Part shown: piece after piece, positions 27,404 to 37,032 of the stretch
How positions within the stretch are numbered: position 1 is the first letter of the stretch
Layout: each line of letters starts with the position of its first letter
Assembly: GCA_964464375.1 (NCBI GenBank)
Contig: CAYXFU010000018.1
Coordinates: forward strand, 1 to 64,000
Direction: 5' to 3'
Length of the DNA: 64,000 nt
From: CAIOZA01 sp964464375
Lineage (GTDB): Bacteria; Bacteroidota; Ignavibacteria; Kapaibacteriales; UBA2268
The notes under the pieces: model-generated
The model's input: only the letters and a program-made list of their open reading frames with translations
What the model was told of the DNA's origin: nothing
The model's database searches: none
Translations under genes and position numbers: made by a program

Positions 27404-27493
27404 GTTTATTCCTTATAAATTTAAATGGATTGTATTTACAATTTAAGAAAAAAACATTAAAAATTAGTATATTTTCAAAATCATGTGATTAAA

Positions 27494-27535
27494 ATAAAAA
27501 AACCGGAGGCAAATAATGCCTCCGGTTTTATTTCT
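27494..27535. terminator. bidirectional terminator
   Basis: AACCGGAGGC / GCCTCCGGTT hairpin flanked by an A-run on the left and a T-run on the right, so it can work on either strand. On the - strand it lies about 45 bases beyond the stop of the 1832-residue gene. Confidence 0.85.
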
Positions 27536-27577
27536 ACCAAGGATTGTGATGATTAAATCACAACCGATGGAATTATA

Positions 27578-30500
27578 TTATCTTACAACCTGAATTGTAC
27601 GAACTGCAGTTCTGTTTCCTGTCTTCAATACAACATTGTAGGATCCGCTTGGTACATTATTAACATTTATTGTTATTTCCTGTGTTCCTGCGCTTACCTG
27701 TGAATTGTAGAGAGATTTCACTGCTTTACCGCTCATATCGAATAATTCGATTGTGATATTTGATGATTCATCAACGCTGAACTGAATTTTGGCATCGCCG
27801 GATGCTGGGTTTGGAATTGCTTCGCCTAACCACAATGCATTTTCTCCACCGATATTAACTTCTTTTTCATCGCTGTATTTGTAATCGCCTGTAAGATCAA
27901 CCATTTTCAGTCTGTAAACGTATGTGCTACCAATCTGTACATTTCTGTCAACGATTGGACCATAGTTCTTCTGAATTTCGCTCTTACCTGCTGCTTTTTC
28001 TTCTGCTATCTTAACAAATGCGGATGTACCTGCATCTGTCTTAATTGCTTTTTCTACTTCAAACTTATCTGATTTTAATTCTGATGCTGTTGCCCAGTTG
28101 ATGTCAACTCTTGAACCGATTGCTTGAGCATCAAAGCTTATTAATTCGACAGGAATGATTGTTCCACCGTTCTTTTCGATAAAATCGATTGATGCACGGA
28201 TGATATAATCTGCTCTTCTCCAATGTCTCCAGTCAACACCTAGTGTAACAACATTTCTGTTAAGAGTTGTTGCTGCTACGCCTGCTACTGAATCGCTTGG
28301 AGCTGAAGTATGTGTTGTGAAATATTGTGTTGCTTTTGCAAGACCATCGCCAGTTGTTGAAACTGCCATCAAACCTGCCTTGGAGAAATCATCGCCAGTA
28401 TAACCTGTAGCTGTGATTGCTTCTGCAATGTTCATGTGGAGAGCTTTACCAATAACTGTATTGCCAGTATTATTACCATTCAAGCCTAATGGATTGCCTG
28501 GTGTTTTGTTTGTTGCTCTTAAAATGTTACCTACAAAGTAAAGATCATTGTATGTATCATTTTGGCTATGTGATCTTACGATATCCTGGCTAGAGATGAT
28601 AAGATTTCTCTTTTCGATCTGGTTGCCCATGTTTAGGAAGTTCTCAAGATCAAATCTCTGATATCTTGTCAATGGTTTATCACTTCCGTCTGCATACCAC
28701 ATTGTTCTGTACATTGTGAAATCAACAGCTTTTGGTTCCCAACCAAGTCTATCAAATATATCATAATCAAATCTTGTGTTTGCAACATCGACTCTCCAGC
28801 CGAGTTTTGACATAGCTTTGAATAAACTGTCTGCATTCAATCTGCCGGCCATTTGGTCAACAGTTGAATTTTGATCAAGTTTAACAAATGAATTTTCAAC
28901 AGATGTAACGATTCTCATGTCAGATTTTTTGATATAGAATCTTACAATCTTTTCCATATTGTTATTCTGGTTGTACTGATCAGCATTCATGCTTATAACG
29001 ATCTTGTACTTAGGAGTTACATTTGCCCACATTGTTAGGAACTGATCTGGAACAACATAACCTGTACCTCTTAAATCGCCAAAAGTCTTTGGTCTGAATT
29101 CTGTAGCTAAACCGTCTGAAAGTAAGAAAGGAACGTCAACTGATGCACCCGATCCGGCACTTGCAACTGCTGTTGTTGTTAATTCAGGTACGGTTGAGAA
29201 AGTTCCGATTGGAGTTTCTCTATATATATTAACTGTCAGAGTAATTGCTGACTGCTGCAAGTTACCGCTGTTTCTGAGTAATGCGGATACTTCAACTGGT
29301 GATGTTGTCATAATGTATTCTGCATCTGAGAATAATCCGGATCCGCTCTGATATGCTGCGGGTTTGGAAATATAAAGAGCTTCTACATCACTGAGATACA
29401 ATCTACCGTTGAATTCACATGAACCGATGTCATAATTCTGACCTGCGGCACCACGTGTGCTGCCATCGATATCTGTAGGAACAGTGGCTAATAGATCGCC
29501 TCTGTTGTTCAGAACTGAACCAATTGGATAAGGATTGGAATTTACTCTTAATCTCTGGTTTGGAGCTGTTCCAAGGAATACCATGTCGTTAAGGAAGTTA
29601 CCAAATACTGAATTCTTATCTTGTTTTGTCCAGTTTCTCCACTGGTCTAATGTCTTGAAATCGTTTCTTGAACTATATTCAATGTTTGCGCCTGCAGAAG
29701 TAACTTCAATAAATCTTGCAAATGCTGCATTTGCGCCGGCTGGTGCATAGAATGCATTTTTGTTTGATGTAATTCCACCAGCTTGTGGCATAATACCCTG
29801 ATAGAAGAATCCTGCATATACCTGTGATGAAGCATCAACGCCAACATCTGTTAATGCAACAGCGTTGTTCTTTGATATTGCTCCTGTTACGTTCTGGAAT
29901 CCAATACCTACGTTTGGTGCTGTTGAAGAAACACTACCATTTGAACCTAGATATACTGTATTGTTAGCTACCATATCATTTCTTGATTTGAATGCTGGCA
30001 TCTTTGGTGTCCAAAGATCTACTCCGCGTTCTGTATAGAGATGGATACCGGCTCTTGTTGCTGATGCTGCTGAAGTTGTAAGTCCCCAAACAGAGTTGTT
30101 TGAGATATTTGATGCTTCAGCTATATCCGGGAAGTAAACAATACCTCTAGATGCGTGTGGGAATGTATTCTGTGCTTGTTCTACTCTGATACCGGTTACG
30201 CCAATACCTGAGTTCAAGCCACTTATTTCATTACCTGATAAAGTAAGCTTAACGTTGTTATAGCCTTTGTACTGTGATGTTCCGTCGCCACCTGCCATAA
30301 TACCGGCAACTGCGGCTACTGGATTGGTGATGTTGAATATCTTATTGCCAATAACTTTTGTATTTTCTTCGTAACCTAAGTAGATACCTGCTCTGGTTGC
30401 ATCTGAAATTGTGTTATTGCTGATTTCATTATTCTTATTATAGAATCTTGAGTATTCACCCATGTTTTCTAGAAGAAGAGGACCAATACCAAGAGAAACT

Positions 30501-33076
30501 ATACCATAACCAAATCCTGAAATTTCGTTATTTGATATTTTATTGTTGATGTTAGGAATTGTATCAATTCTCATCAACATTGCCTGCTCGGTTCCATTAA
30601 GTGTGGAACGATTGACGATACCGGCAGAATAACCATAATTGGTTGCTCCTACAAGCATTGTATCTGCCTGGAATGTGAATCCGCTTGTTGGATTGTACAT
30701 TGACATTGGCATCCATATCTTGCTTGCAAGAGTTGTTGATGCGTTTTCAATAAGAACATTCTGAATTGTTATGTTTTTCGAGCCGCGACCGAGATAGAAA
30801 GCATTTGCGGTTGCAGTTGAATAACTATTAACTCTGAATTTCAATGATTTCTGCGATCCACCATCAAATATAATATAGCCAGGTGAATTTGTATATTTTC
30901 TGGCAATACTACCAACTGATTGATACTGATAGTAAATTGAATATGGATTGGCTGGGGTCAATGACTGACCAAACACGATACCTTTACCATTTGGAGCATA
31001 AAGATCAATCAATACAGAACCTCTGCTGATCGCTTTTGCCTGTGATGGTTTCCAGGTAATTGTGTTTGCTGATTTTGTTGTTTCGTCCCAACCTAAGTTG
31101 ATTATGTATGTTGAGAAGTCCCATGCCGGATCAGAAACCATAGTTCCCTTTACTTTATAATAACTATCTGTTAAAAGGAATGTTACAGGACCTGCTAAAC
31201 CGCGGAAGTACAATGTATTCATAACTGAATCAATTGTTGGGAAGTTTCCACCTGCTCCAACAGTATAATCACCCTTCAAACCGCCTTCAACTGTGAAAGT
31301 TGTTCTGACAGTATCATCTGGTCTGATTGGATCATCAGGATGAGAAATAATTAATTCTGCCTGATATGTGCCTGATTCACGAATATTCATTACATCAAAT
31401 TCAGCAACTTTTGTGTTGTATTTTCCGGATGGGATATCCTGGACAATTATATTGCTATTATATACCGGTGAATTATCTGAAAGTTTTCTTACATTAAGTT
31501 TTGCAGGAACATCAGAAGCATCATAAACACCCTTGTTCATAAATTCGCCACGGGGGATTATTGGTCTGTTACCAATAACTACTGCACCATTGGCGGGACG
31601 TAGAATGTTCAGCGATGATAACTGAATTTCATAAGCTACTTCGAGATTATAGTCAGCATCGTCCGGACGTGGAATAACATTGTTGTATGAATCCATGTCT
31701 TGTTCGTAAACAACTCTCATGACTGTCTTGTAAACACCAATATTATTCAATCTGATGTTACCAAAATTAATTTCACAGCTTGCTGTTGCGGCTAGTGTAA
31801 AATCAGTTGGATTGTTGTTAGCATCCCAATGTCTTGAAAGGCTTGTTACTGTGTCGCCTGCGCTATTAAGAATATATGCATAAGCCCAGAACTCTGAAAC
31901 AGGATTTAAGCCGACATTCTGGAATTTACCTGTTACGGCTATCAAATTGTTTCTTAAATATTTATGGTATCTCGGAGATCCGTTGTTCTTTGGAGATACA
32001 ATTTCTGCAGCTGCCATATCGTAAGCATGCGATACTGTAAATACGCTATAAGCTGCACCCGGGCAACCTGCTCCAGAAACCTGTACTGCAAGTTTGTATT
32101 CACCACCCTGATTGCTAAGGAATGAACCATCGCTCAATCCATAAGCAAATCTGGCTCTTTGTGCAGTGTGTTTCTTGCTAACTGTATTGTATTTAACATC
32201 AGGTGAACCGGTTGAGGGTTCAAGCATTTCATAAACTACATTGGTCGATGGTTTAGGACCTGTTATTTTATAGTTTAAAATTGCTCCTGTTGGCTGAATA
32301 GCTCCCATTGTTACACTTGGCTTTGGATAGCCTGGAGTTCCATCATAAGCTGTATTTACCAATAAAATACCGTTTGGTGGTGGGAATGAGCCTTCCAAAT
32401 CAGGAATAAACTCAATAATGTAATCTTCTGTTTCACCATAAACATAATTGTACTGATATGTACCGTAATCAGCATACCAACCGTTAATACATGCATCAGA
32501 ACCATTATTATATGCATAAGTCTGACTAAATCTGGCTCTGGTTTTGCCTACCGGTACTGTGCATGGTACTGTGAATGTCCATGTGATGTTATAGATAGTA
32601 TTGGTTGGTGATGAACTTGTTGTTGTCCATGTCTGCATACCTAAGTATTCATTGGGATCACCAAAGTTTGCGTTCATATTCCAGTCAATCCAGGCTCTGT
32701 TATACCATGTCCAGCCTGTATAATTTCCATAGGTATAATATGGCATAGCTGACATAACTGCTTTATATGTTCTGCCAATTTTCAATTGGGCTATTTCATT
32801 AGTGAACACAAAACATCCGTTTTCATTAACGTCAGAACTGCGGGAGAAAATGGTTTGACCGGTCGAAACATCTATGAATGCCACATTTGTGATATATCCA
32901 TAGTAGCCATATTGCGTTGAGTAGCAATATTCATACGTTGCGCCTCTTGGGAATGTTACGCAATAACCGGTTGGCTGTGCCATGGCTTGCTGTATCCCGA
33001 AGAATCCGAGAAAAAGTGCAGCGACGAGAATCATTCTTTTTATTCCGATCCCTGCATTTGGTTTTAAAATGTTCAT
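27578..33076 (-). CDS. giant T9SS-secreted surface protein with GEVED and beta-helix regions
   Basis: 1832-residue exported protein. The signal peptide ends at AMAQPTGYC (about residue 33). At about 90-220 is a GEVED-type domain (WNMNANFGDPNEYLG ... YGETEDYIIEF), typical of secreted Bacteroidota proteins. Ig-like segments follow to about 590. At about 600-1190 is a right-handed beta-helix-like stretch with repeated 'N-x-I-S-N-N-x-I-S/W' strings (NKISNNEISGFGYGI, NNEISNNTISDATRAGIYLG, ASNISNNSVWGL). Further Ig-like segments and a type A T9SS sorting domain close it (EAIPNPASGDAKIQF ... SGSYNVVLKTGNRTAVRTIQVVR). Probably a cell-surface or matrix protein. Its long 5' region contains a possible operator cluster at 33270-33395. 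Confidence 0.85.
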   Translation of the reverse strand: MNILKPNAGIGIKRMILVAALFLGFFGIQQAMAQPTGYCVTFPRGATYEYCYSTQYGYYGYITNVAFIDVSTGQTIFSRSSDVNENGCFVFTNEIAQLKIGRTYKAVMSAMPYYTYGNYTGWTWYNRAWIDWNMNANFGDPNEYLGMQTWTTTSSSPTNTIYNITWTFTVPCTVPVGKTRARFSQTYAYNNGSDACINGWYADYGTYQYNYVYGETEDYIIEFIPDLEGSFPPPNGILLVNTAYDGTPGYPKPSVTMGAIQPTGAILNYKITGPKPSTNVVYEMLEPSTGSPDVKYNTVSKKHTAQRARFAYGLSDGSFLSNQGGEYKLAVQVSGAGCPGAAYSVFTVSHAYDMAAAEIVSPKNNGSPRYHKYLRNNLIAVTGKFQNVGLNPVSEFWAYAYILNSAGDTVTSLSRHWDANNNPTDFTLAATASCEINFGNIRLNNIGVYKTVMRVVYEQDMDSYNNVIPRPDDADYNLEVAYEIQLSSLNILRPANGAVVIGNRPIIPRGEFMNKGVYDASDVPAKLNVRKLSDNSPVYNSNIIVQDIPSGKYNTKVAEFDVMNIRESGTYQAELIISHPDDPIRPDDTVRTTFTVEGGLKGDYTVGAGGNFPTIDSVMNTLYFRGLAGPVTFLLTDSYYKVKGTMVSDPAWDFSTYIINLGWDETTKSANTITWKPSQAKAISRGSVLIDLYAPNGKGIVFGQSLTPANPYSIYYQYQSVGSIARKYTNSPGYIIFDGGSQKSLKFRVNSYSTATANAFYLGRGSKNITIQNVLIENASTTLASKIWMPMSMYNPTSGFTFQADTMLVGATNYGYSAGIVNRSTLNGTEQAMLMRIDTIPNINNKISNNEISGFGYGIVSLGIGPLLLENMGEYSRFYNKNNEISNNTISDATRAGIYLGYEENTKVIGNKIFNITNPVAAVAGIMAGGDGTSQYKGYNNVKLTLSGNEISGLNSGIGVTGIRVEQAQNTFPHASRGIVYFPDIAEASNISNNSVWGLTTSAASATRAGIHLYTERGVDLWTPKMPAFKSRNDMVANNTVYLGSNGSVSSTAPNVGIGFQNVTGAISKNNAVALTDVGVDASSQVYAGFFYQGIMPQAGGITSNKNAFYAPAGANAAFARFIEVTSAGANIEYSSRNDFKTLDQWRNWTKQDKNSVFGNFLNDMVFLGTAPNQRLRVNSNPYPIGSVLNNRGDLLATVPTDIDGSTRGAAGQNYDIGSCEFNGRLYLSDVEALYISKPAAYQSGSGLFSDAEYIMTTSPVEVSALLRNSGNLQQSAITLTVNIYRETPIGTFSTVPELTTTAVASAGSGASVDVPFLLSDGLATEFRPKTFGDLRGTGYVVPDQFLTMWANVTPKYKIVISMNADQYNQNNNMEKIVRFYIKKSDMRIVTSVENSFVKLDQNSTVDQMAGRLNADSLFKAMSKLGWRVDVANTRFDYDIFDRLGWEPKAVDFTMYRTMWYADGSDKPLTRYQRFDLENFLNMGNQIEKRNLIISSQDIVRSHSQNDTYNDLYFVGNILRATNKTPGNPLGLNGNNTGNTVIGKALHMNIAEAITATGYTGDDFSKAGLMAVSTTGDGLAKATQYFTTHTSAPSDSVAGVAATTLNRNVVTLGVDWRHWRRADYIIRASIDFIEKNGGTIIPVELISFDAQAIGSRVDINWATASELKSDKFEVEKAIKTDAGTSAFVKIAEEKAAGKSEIQKNYGPIVDRNVQIGSTYVYRLKMVDLTGDYKYSDEKEVNIGGENALWLGEAIPNPASGDAKIQFSVDESSNITIELFDMSGKAVKSLYNSQVSAGTQEITINVNNVPSGSYNVVLKTGNRTAVRTIQVVR

Positions 33077-33352
33077 ATTGAACTCCTTTAAAATTGTTTA
33101 ACAAAATGTTAACTATAAAAAATACTTTTGCTTTCACTGTAACAACGCTTTTCGTGCACTTTAGTTACATCTTGAATTTTACTGAACGAAAAATGACCTA
33201 ATTTCAATGTAACTGTTTTATTCTATGCGCTTTTTCCGCAAATTCAATTTAAAAACATTTACTATATTATTAACATAAAAAGTGTAATTATTTTTACATA
33301 GTGTAAGATTTTTTGAACTTTTTTTTTAAAAAGTGTGTAAGTTTTAGCAGAC

Positions 33353-33370
33353 TGTGTAAAAAATTACACA
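33353..33370. promoter_or_regulatory. perfect palindrome in a GTGTAA cluster, candidate operator
   Basis: TGTGTAA-aaaa-TTACACA, 7-bp arms, about 280 bases upstream of the large surface-protein start. Further half-sites lie at about 33280-33307 (agtgtaat, tagtgtaag), 33332 (gtgtgtaag), 33372-33378 (tttacac) and 33395 (ttacac). The clustering is plain in the sequence; binding by a regulator is inferred. Confidence 0.45.
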
Positions 33371-33401
33371 CTTTACACTTTTTTGACAGTTTTCCTTACA
33401 C

Positions 33402-33435
33402 AAAAAATCCCTTCTCGACTGAAAAGGGATTTTAA
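33402..33435 (-). terminator. hairpin downstream of the tryptophanase gene
   Basis: AAAATCCCTT / AAGGGATTTT stem with a short loop, and an A-run on the left that becomes a T-run on the - strand. It lies just beyond the stop of the gene at 33456-34826. Confidence 0.75.
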
Positions 33436-33455
33436 TAATTAGGGTCTAAAAATTG

Positions 33456-34826
33456 TCAAATATAATCGAATTTGGCTGTAAAGTGCCTCAGGAAGGGCGT
33501 TTCGTAAACTATTTTCATTTTCCTAAGTTTATCTTTTTCCTTGAATACTTCTATAATGGCTTCAGCTGTGTATTCGATATGGCTCTTTGTATAAACTCTT
33601 CTTGGTATTGCTAATCTTACTAATTCCATATTTGGTGCAATATGATTTCCATTCTCATCTGTTTTACCAAACATAACAGAACCTATTTCAACAGATCTGA
33701 TGCCACCCTTCAAATAAATTGCGCATGAGATAGCCTGTCCCGGGAAATACTTTGGTTCGATATGAGGTGCAAATCGCTTTGCATCAAGATAGACAGCATG
33801 TCCACCGGTAGGCACAAGAATAGGAACACCTTCACCTGTGATTAAATCGCCCAGCATTTTCACCTGACCAACGCGGTATCTTAGATAATTCTCATCAAGA
33901 ACTTCTTCGAAACCGACAGCCAGTGCTTCCAGATCACGGCGTGCAAGACCACCATAAGTAACAAAGCCTTCAGTTACTATCAAAATAACCTTAGCTTTTT
34001 CTGCCCAATCATCATTGTTCAAACCTATGAATCCACCTGTGTTGGACAATCCATCCTTCTTGGCACTCATTGTGCATCCGTCAGCATAGCTGAACATTTC
34101 CTGAGCAATTTCTTTTATTGTTTTATCCTGGTATCCTGCTTCCCTTTGCTTGATAAAATAGCAATTCTCGGCAAAACGACAGCAATCAAGGAACAATGGA
34201 ATACCATATTGTGAAACCAATTTTTTGGTCTCACGAATATTTTCCATCGATACAGGCTGTCCGCCACCACTGTTATTTGTTACTGTAATCATAACAATCG
34301 GAATTCTGTCAGCTCCAACCTTTTCAATAAGATTCTTCAGCGCGTCTATATCAATATTTCCTTTGAAATCAGCTACAATTTCCGGATTGATACCGATTGC
34401 TGTTGGAAGATCAACAGCCTCAACTCCCAAAAACTCTAAATTTCCGCGCGTTGTGTCGAAATGAGTGTTATTCGGAATAACTTTTGTTTTATCGCCAATT
34501 ACGCCGAAAAGTATTCTTTCAGCGGCTCTACCCTGATGAGTTGGGATTATATATTTGAATCCGGTAATTTCCTGAAGAATTTTCTCGAATTTATAATAAC
34601 TTCTTGAACCAGCATAGGATTCATCCCCATCCATCACTTGTGCCCACTGACGTGAGCTCATTGCCGTAGTGCCGGAATCCGTCAGATAATCTAAAGTAAC
34701 GTAATCAGATCTCAGTGAGAATGTATTATAATCAGCCTCTTTAAGGTACTTTTCACGATCGGATTCAGTTGTAATAGGAATGTGTTCAATCGATTTAATT
34801 TTGAAAGGTTCAATCATTGTTTTCAT
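33456..34826 (-). CDS. tnaA: tryptophanase (tryptophan indole-lyase)
   Basis: 456-residue PLP enzyme of the beta-eliminating lyase family. Motifs: LTDSGTTAMSSRQWAQVMDGDESYAGSRSYY (about 48-79), TNNSGGGQPVSM, CRFAENCYFIKQREAGYQDKTI, and SYADGCTMSAKKDG with the PLP-binding Lys. Tryptophanase and tyrosine phenol-lyase are close relatives. The late segment IRSVEIGSVMFG follows the tryptophanase pattern (VEIGS) rather than the tyrosine phenol-lyase one (MERG), so tryptophan to indole, pyruvate and ammonia is the better call. No tnaC-like leader or tryptophan permease is adjacent. It lies 96 bases downstream of hrcA on the same strand. Confidence 0.85.
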   Translation of the reverse strand: MKTMIEPFKIKSIEHIPITTESDREKYLKEADYNTFSLRSDYVTLDYLTDSGTTAMSSRQWAQVMDGDESYAGSRSYYKFEKILQEITGFKYIIPTHQGRAAERILFGVIGDKTKVIPNNTHFDTTRGNLEFLGVEAVDLPTAIGINPEIVADFKGNIDIDALKNLIEKVGADRIPIVMITVTNNSGGGQPVSMENIRETKKLVSQYGIPLFLDCCRFAENCYFIKQREAGYQDKTIKEIAQEMFSYADGCTMSAKKDGLSNTGGFIGLNNDDWAEKAKVILIVTEGFVTYGGLARRDLEALAVGFEEVLDENYLRYRVGQVKMLGDLITGEGVPILVPTGGHAVYLDAKRFAPHIEPKYFPGQAISCAIYLKGGIRSVEIGSVMFGKTDENGNHIAPNMELVRLAIPRRVYTKSHIEYTAEAIIEVFKEKDKLRKMKIVYETPFLRHFTAKFDYI

Positions 34827-34922
34827 ATTTAGCCTGAGTACAGTATATCAAAAAATTGTAAAAATTTAAGACGCAAATTACCAAAATTTTACGATAAATA
34901 GAGACTTAAAAAACCATTGAGA

Positions 34923-35981
34923 TTATTTATTCTTGATGGATATTAATTCGCCTACATATTGAACAAGTGAAGTAAGCCTTGAGTAATTCATACGCTTAGG
35001 ACCGATCAACCCGATAGATCCTTCAGCACTCCCCATTCGGTAAGTAGTTACAATCAGACTATAATCATCCAGAATTTGATTATCCATTTCACTACCAATC
35101 AATATCCTGGGCTCACCGGCTTCTGTTTCGATCTTGTCCAGAATATGTATAATCACATCTTCATTCTCCACCAGTTCGATTACAGATTTAACCCGTTGCA
35201 CATCTTCAAATTCCGGATAGTCCAGCAGGTGCTGTGTACCGGTAATGTGTATTCTGTCGGGTGATGCGTAACTTTCGAACAATTTATCAATAGAATCAAC
35301 AAATAATCTGATTAATGGTGCTTTGCCAAAACTACCTTCGGATACCATTGCCTGAAAATTATCCTCGACATATTTAAGGCTTTTACCGCTGACTTTTTCA
35401 TTCATAAATGTTGCAATCTTCTCAAGTTCAGTTGGCTGAATTTCAAATTCTGCTTCGAGTGTTACTGTGCGGACAATCTTTGAATCCATTGCGATTACAA
35501 CCAGAACCCTGTTGCTTGCGAGTGAAATCAATTCAATTTTTTGTATTGCTAAATCCGTAAAATGAGGAATTGCGACCACACCCAAGCAACGCGACAACAT
35601 TCCAAGGAGCTTCGAAGCATCTTTGAGAATATTATCAGGTGTGATTGTTGGAACATTCCCAATTAATTTCTGAATTTCATGTTCCGAAAGCAACTCGGTT
35701 TGCATGAGAGTATCAACGTAATATCTGTAACCCTTGTCCGTTGGTATTCTTCCTGCAGAAGTATGTGGATGGCTGATGTATTCCATTTCCTCGAGATCGG
35801 ACATGATATTTCTTAGCGTTGCCGGGCTTAGCTTCAGTTCATGTTCAAGATACTTACTTAGAGTTCTCGAACCGACAGGCAGTGCATTCAGAATGTACAT
35901 GTGGATAATCGTCCGGAGAATGTCCTTTTCTCTGTCCGAAAGATTCTTATGCGAGGTAATTATATTATTTGCAGAAGACAT
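34923..35981 (-). CDS. hrcA: heat-shock transcription repressor HrcA
   Basis: 352-residue HrcA, the repressor that binds CIRCE operators of chaperone genes. The N-terminal winged helix is clear: LSDREKDILRTIIHMYILNALPVGSRTLSKYLEHELKLSPATLRNIMSDLEEMEYISHPHTSAGRIPTDKGYRYYVD (about 14-90). The C-terminal part includes MGSAEGSIGLIGPKRMNYSRLTSLVQYVGELI. Length is normal. hrcA is commonly followed by grpE, dnaK or dnaJ, but here the next gene is tryptophanase. No canonical CIRCE was noticed upstream; an imperfect palindrome at 36049-36078 is the only candidate site. Confidence 0.95.
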   Translation of the reverse strand: MSSANNIITSHKNLSDREKDILRTIIHMYILNALPVGSRTLSKYLEHELKLSPATLRNIMSDLEEMEYISHPHTSAGRIPTDKGYRYYVDTLMQTELLSEHEIQKLIGNVPTITPDNILKDASKLLGMLSRCLGVVAIPHFTDLAIQKIELISLASNRVLVVIAMDSKIVRTVTLEAEFEIQPTELEKIATFMNEKVSGKSLKYVEDNFQAMVSEGSFGKAPLIRLFVDSIDKLFESYASPDRIHITGTQHLLDYPEFEDVQRVKSVIELVENEDVIIHILDKIETEAGEPRILIGSEMDNQILDDYSLIVTTYRMGSAEGSIGLIGPKRMNYSRLTSLVQYVGELISIKNK

Positions 35982-36048
35982 AATTCTAAAATAAAATCAC
36001 AAAAATGAATTGAAGTAATGTACAATGTCAAATTATAAATTTTTTCAA

Positions 36049-36078
36049 ATATACAGAAAAAAACTTTTTTTTGTATAT
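36049..36078. promoter_or_regulatory. imperfect AT-rich palindrome between hrcA and a divergent lipoprotein gene
   Basis: ATATACAGAAAAAAA paired with TTTTTTTTGTATAT, about 70 bases upstream of hrcA and 70 upstream of the divergent frame at 36151. It could be an operator or a bidirectional terminator; the sequence alone does not decide. Confidence 0.35.
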
Positions 36079-36210
36079 CCTACATCAAGGATAGCATTAA
36101 TTTTTTAAATTTGTACTAAATTAAAATTGAAAATTGAAGGATAAATAAAAATGAAACCAAATAAAATTCAATTCATTCATTATTATAGATTATGTGATGC
36201 TATAAAAACT

Positions 36211-36235
36211 GTCATTCCTGCGAATGCAGGAATCT
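36211..36235. repeat. short dispersed palindromic repeat inside or just upstream of a lipoprotein gene
   Basis: GTCATTCCTGC followed by GCAGGAATCT, the same palindromic word family as at 10452-10476, 19893-19918, and the ends of 37067-37158. It keeps the reading frame of the lipoprotein ORF open, encoding VIPANAGIYK. Confidence 0.6.
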
Positions 36236-36309
36236 ATAAAACCGTTTCGAATCTGTTTTCCATTTTCACGAGAATTCAATTATCAAGCAATATTCAAGCA
36301 TTTATAATA

Positions 36310-37032
36310 ATGACAATCTTATCCGGTATATTATTATCTTGCAGTTCGAATAAATCCGATGATTTATCTCAAGCAGTTGACAAAATATGCATAGAATTGA
36401 AAAAGAGTTTAACTCCGCAAACTCTAAAAAAATCAGGCGATATCTTTAAAGCTGAATATCTTGATAAGCAAAATATTCAATCTGGAGATTTAGCTGAAAG
36501 ATATGCAGCTTTCCGTCCATGTTTTGGATCATTAAACTATAAAATTCCCGTTCTCCCTGAGAATCCAAATTCAATAATTACCGGAGATATGAATCAATAT
36601 TTCACAATCGCAACTCCACCAATGGAGCTCATTCTGGAAGGTGATGCAATTCCGGCTTTCAATCTGCACTTTACATTCTCTGTAACAAAGAAACTCAGTG
36701 ATACAATCAATCTGGAATTAAACGGTAATCTTCATCTTTTAGATGAGAATTCCAATATTGTCAAATCCTACAATCTATACCCTACCCCAGACTTCTATCG
36801 ATTTTTGAAAATCGGTAAGGGTGATTTTAAGTACACAGCTTTTCTTTCGCCAATGTGGAATCCATTTGATGACAACCCATTCGCAAAATCAGCCGAAACA
36901 TTAACTCAAATGCTTAAGGTTAAGAAATATAGACTGGAAATCACTAGCAATAAATCTATCAAAACTAAATCAGCACAAGAGAAAACCGACCAGCAGGATG
37001 GAGAAATTCTGGATAAACTTTTGATTAAATAA
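36310..37032 (+). CDS. hypothetical lipoprotein (240 aa from the internal start)
   Basis: The frame is open from an ATG at 36151, but its first 50 codons read through a dispersed repeat (36211-36235) and do not resemble a protein N-terminus. The ATG at 36310 gives MTILSGILLSCSSNKSDD, with a lipobox (LLSC), though it lacks the usual early positive charge. An upstream in-frame start giving a longer signal peptide is possible. The mature part is unrecognised and includes an Ig-like DTINLELNGNLHLLDENSN stretch. If 36151 is real, the repeat has been captured as coding sequence. Confidence 0.6.
   Translation: MTILSGILLSCSSNKSDDLSQAVDKICIELKKSLTPQTLKKSGDIFKAEYLDKQNIQSGDLAERYAAFRPCFGSLNYKIPVLPENPNSIITGDMNQYFTIATPPMELILEGDAIPAFNLHFTFSVTKKLSDTINLELNGNLHLLDENSNIVKSYNLYPTPDFYRFLKIGKGDFKYTAFLSPMWNPFDDNPFAKSAETLTQMLKVKKYRLEITSNKSIKTKSAQEKTDQQDGEILDKLLIK

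Larger units (their letters stand above)
33077..33455. other. 379-bp upstream region of the giant surface-protein gene
   Basis: Holds the promoter of the 1832-residue gene and the terminator of no more than one convergent transcript. Between about 33270 and 33402 the word GTGTAA or its complement TTACAC occurs repeatedly, including the palindrome at 33353-33370. No gene seen. Confidence 0.5.

Noticed and set aside
33270..33402. Replication origin, because of repeated TTACAC/GTGTAA words in AT-rich DNA
   Set aside because: The words do not match the DnaA box (TTATCCACA type) and no dnaA, dnaN or gidA neighbours are present.
35982..36150. CIRCE operator expected near hrcA
   Set aside because: No TTAGCACTC-N9-GAGTGCTAA sequence was found; only an unrelated AT-rich palindrome is present.
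36151..36309. Upstream 53-codon extension of the lipoprotein as certain coding sequence
   Set aside because: It contains a dispersed repeat and does not look like a protein N-terminus; the internal start with a lipobox is preferred, though not proven.
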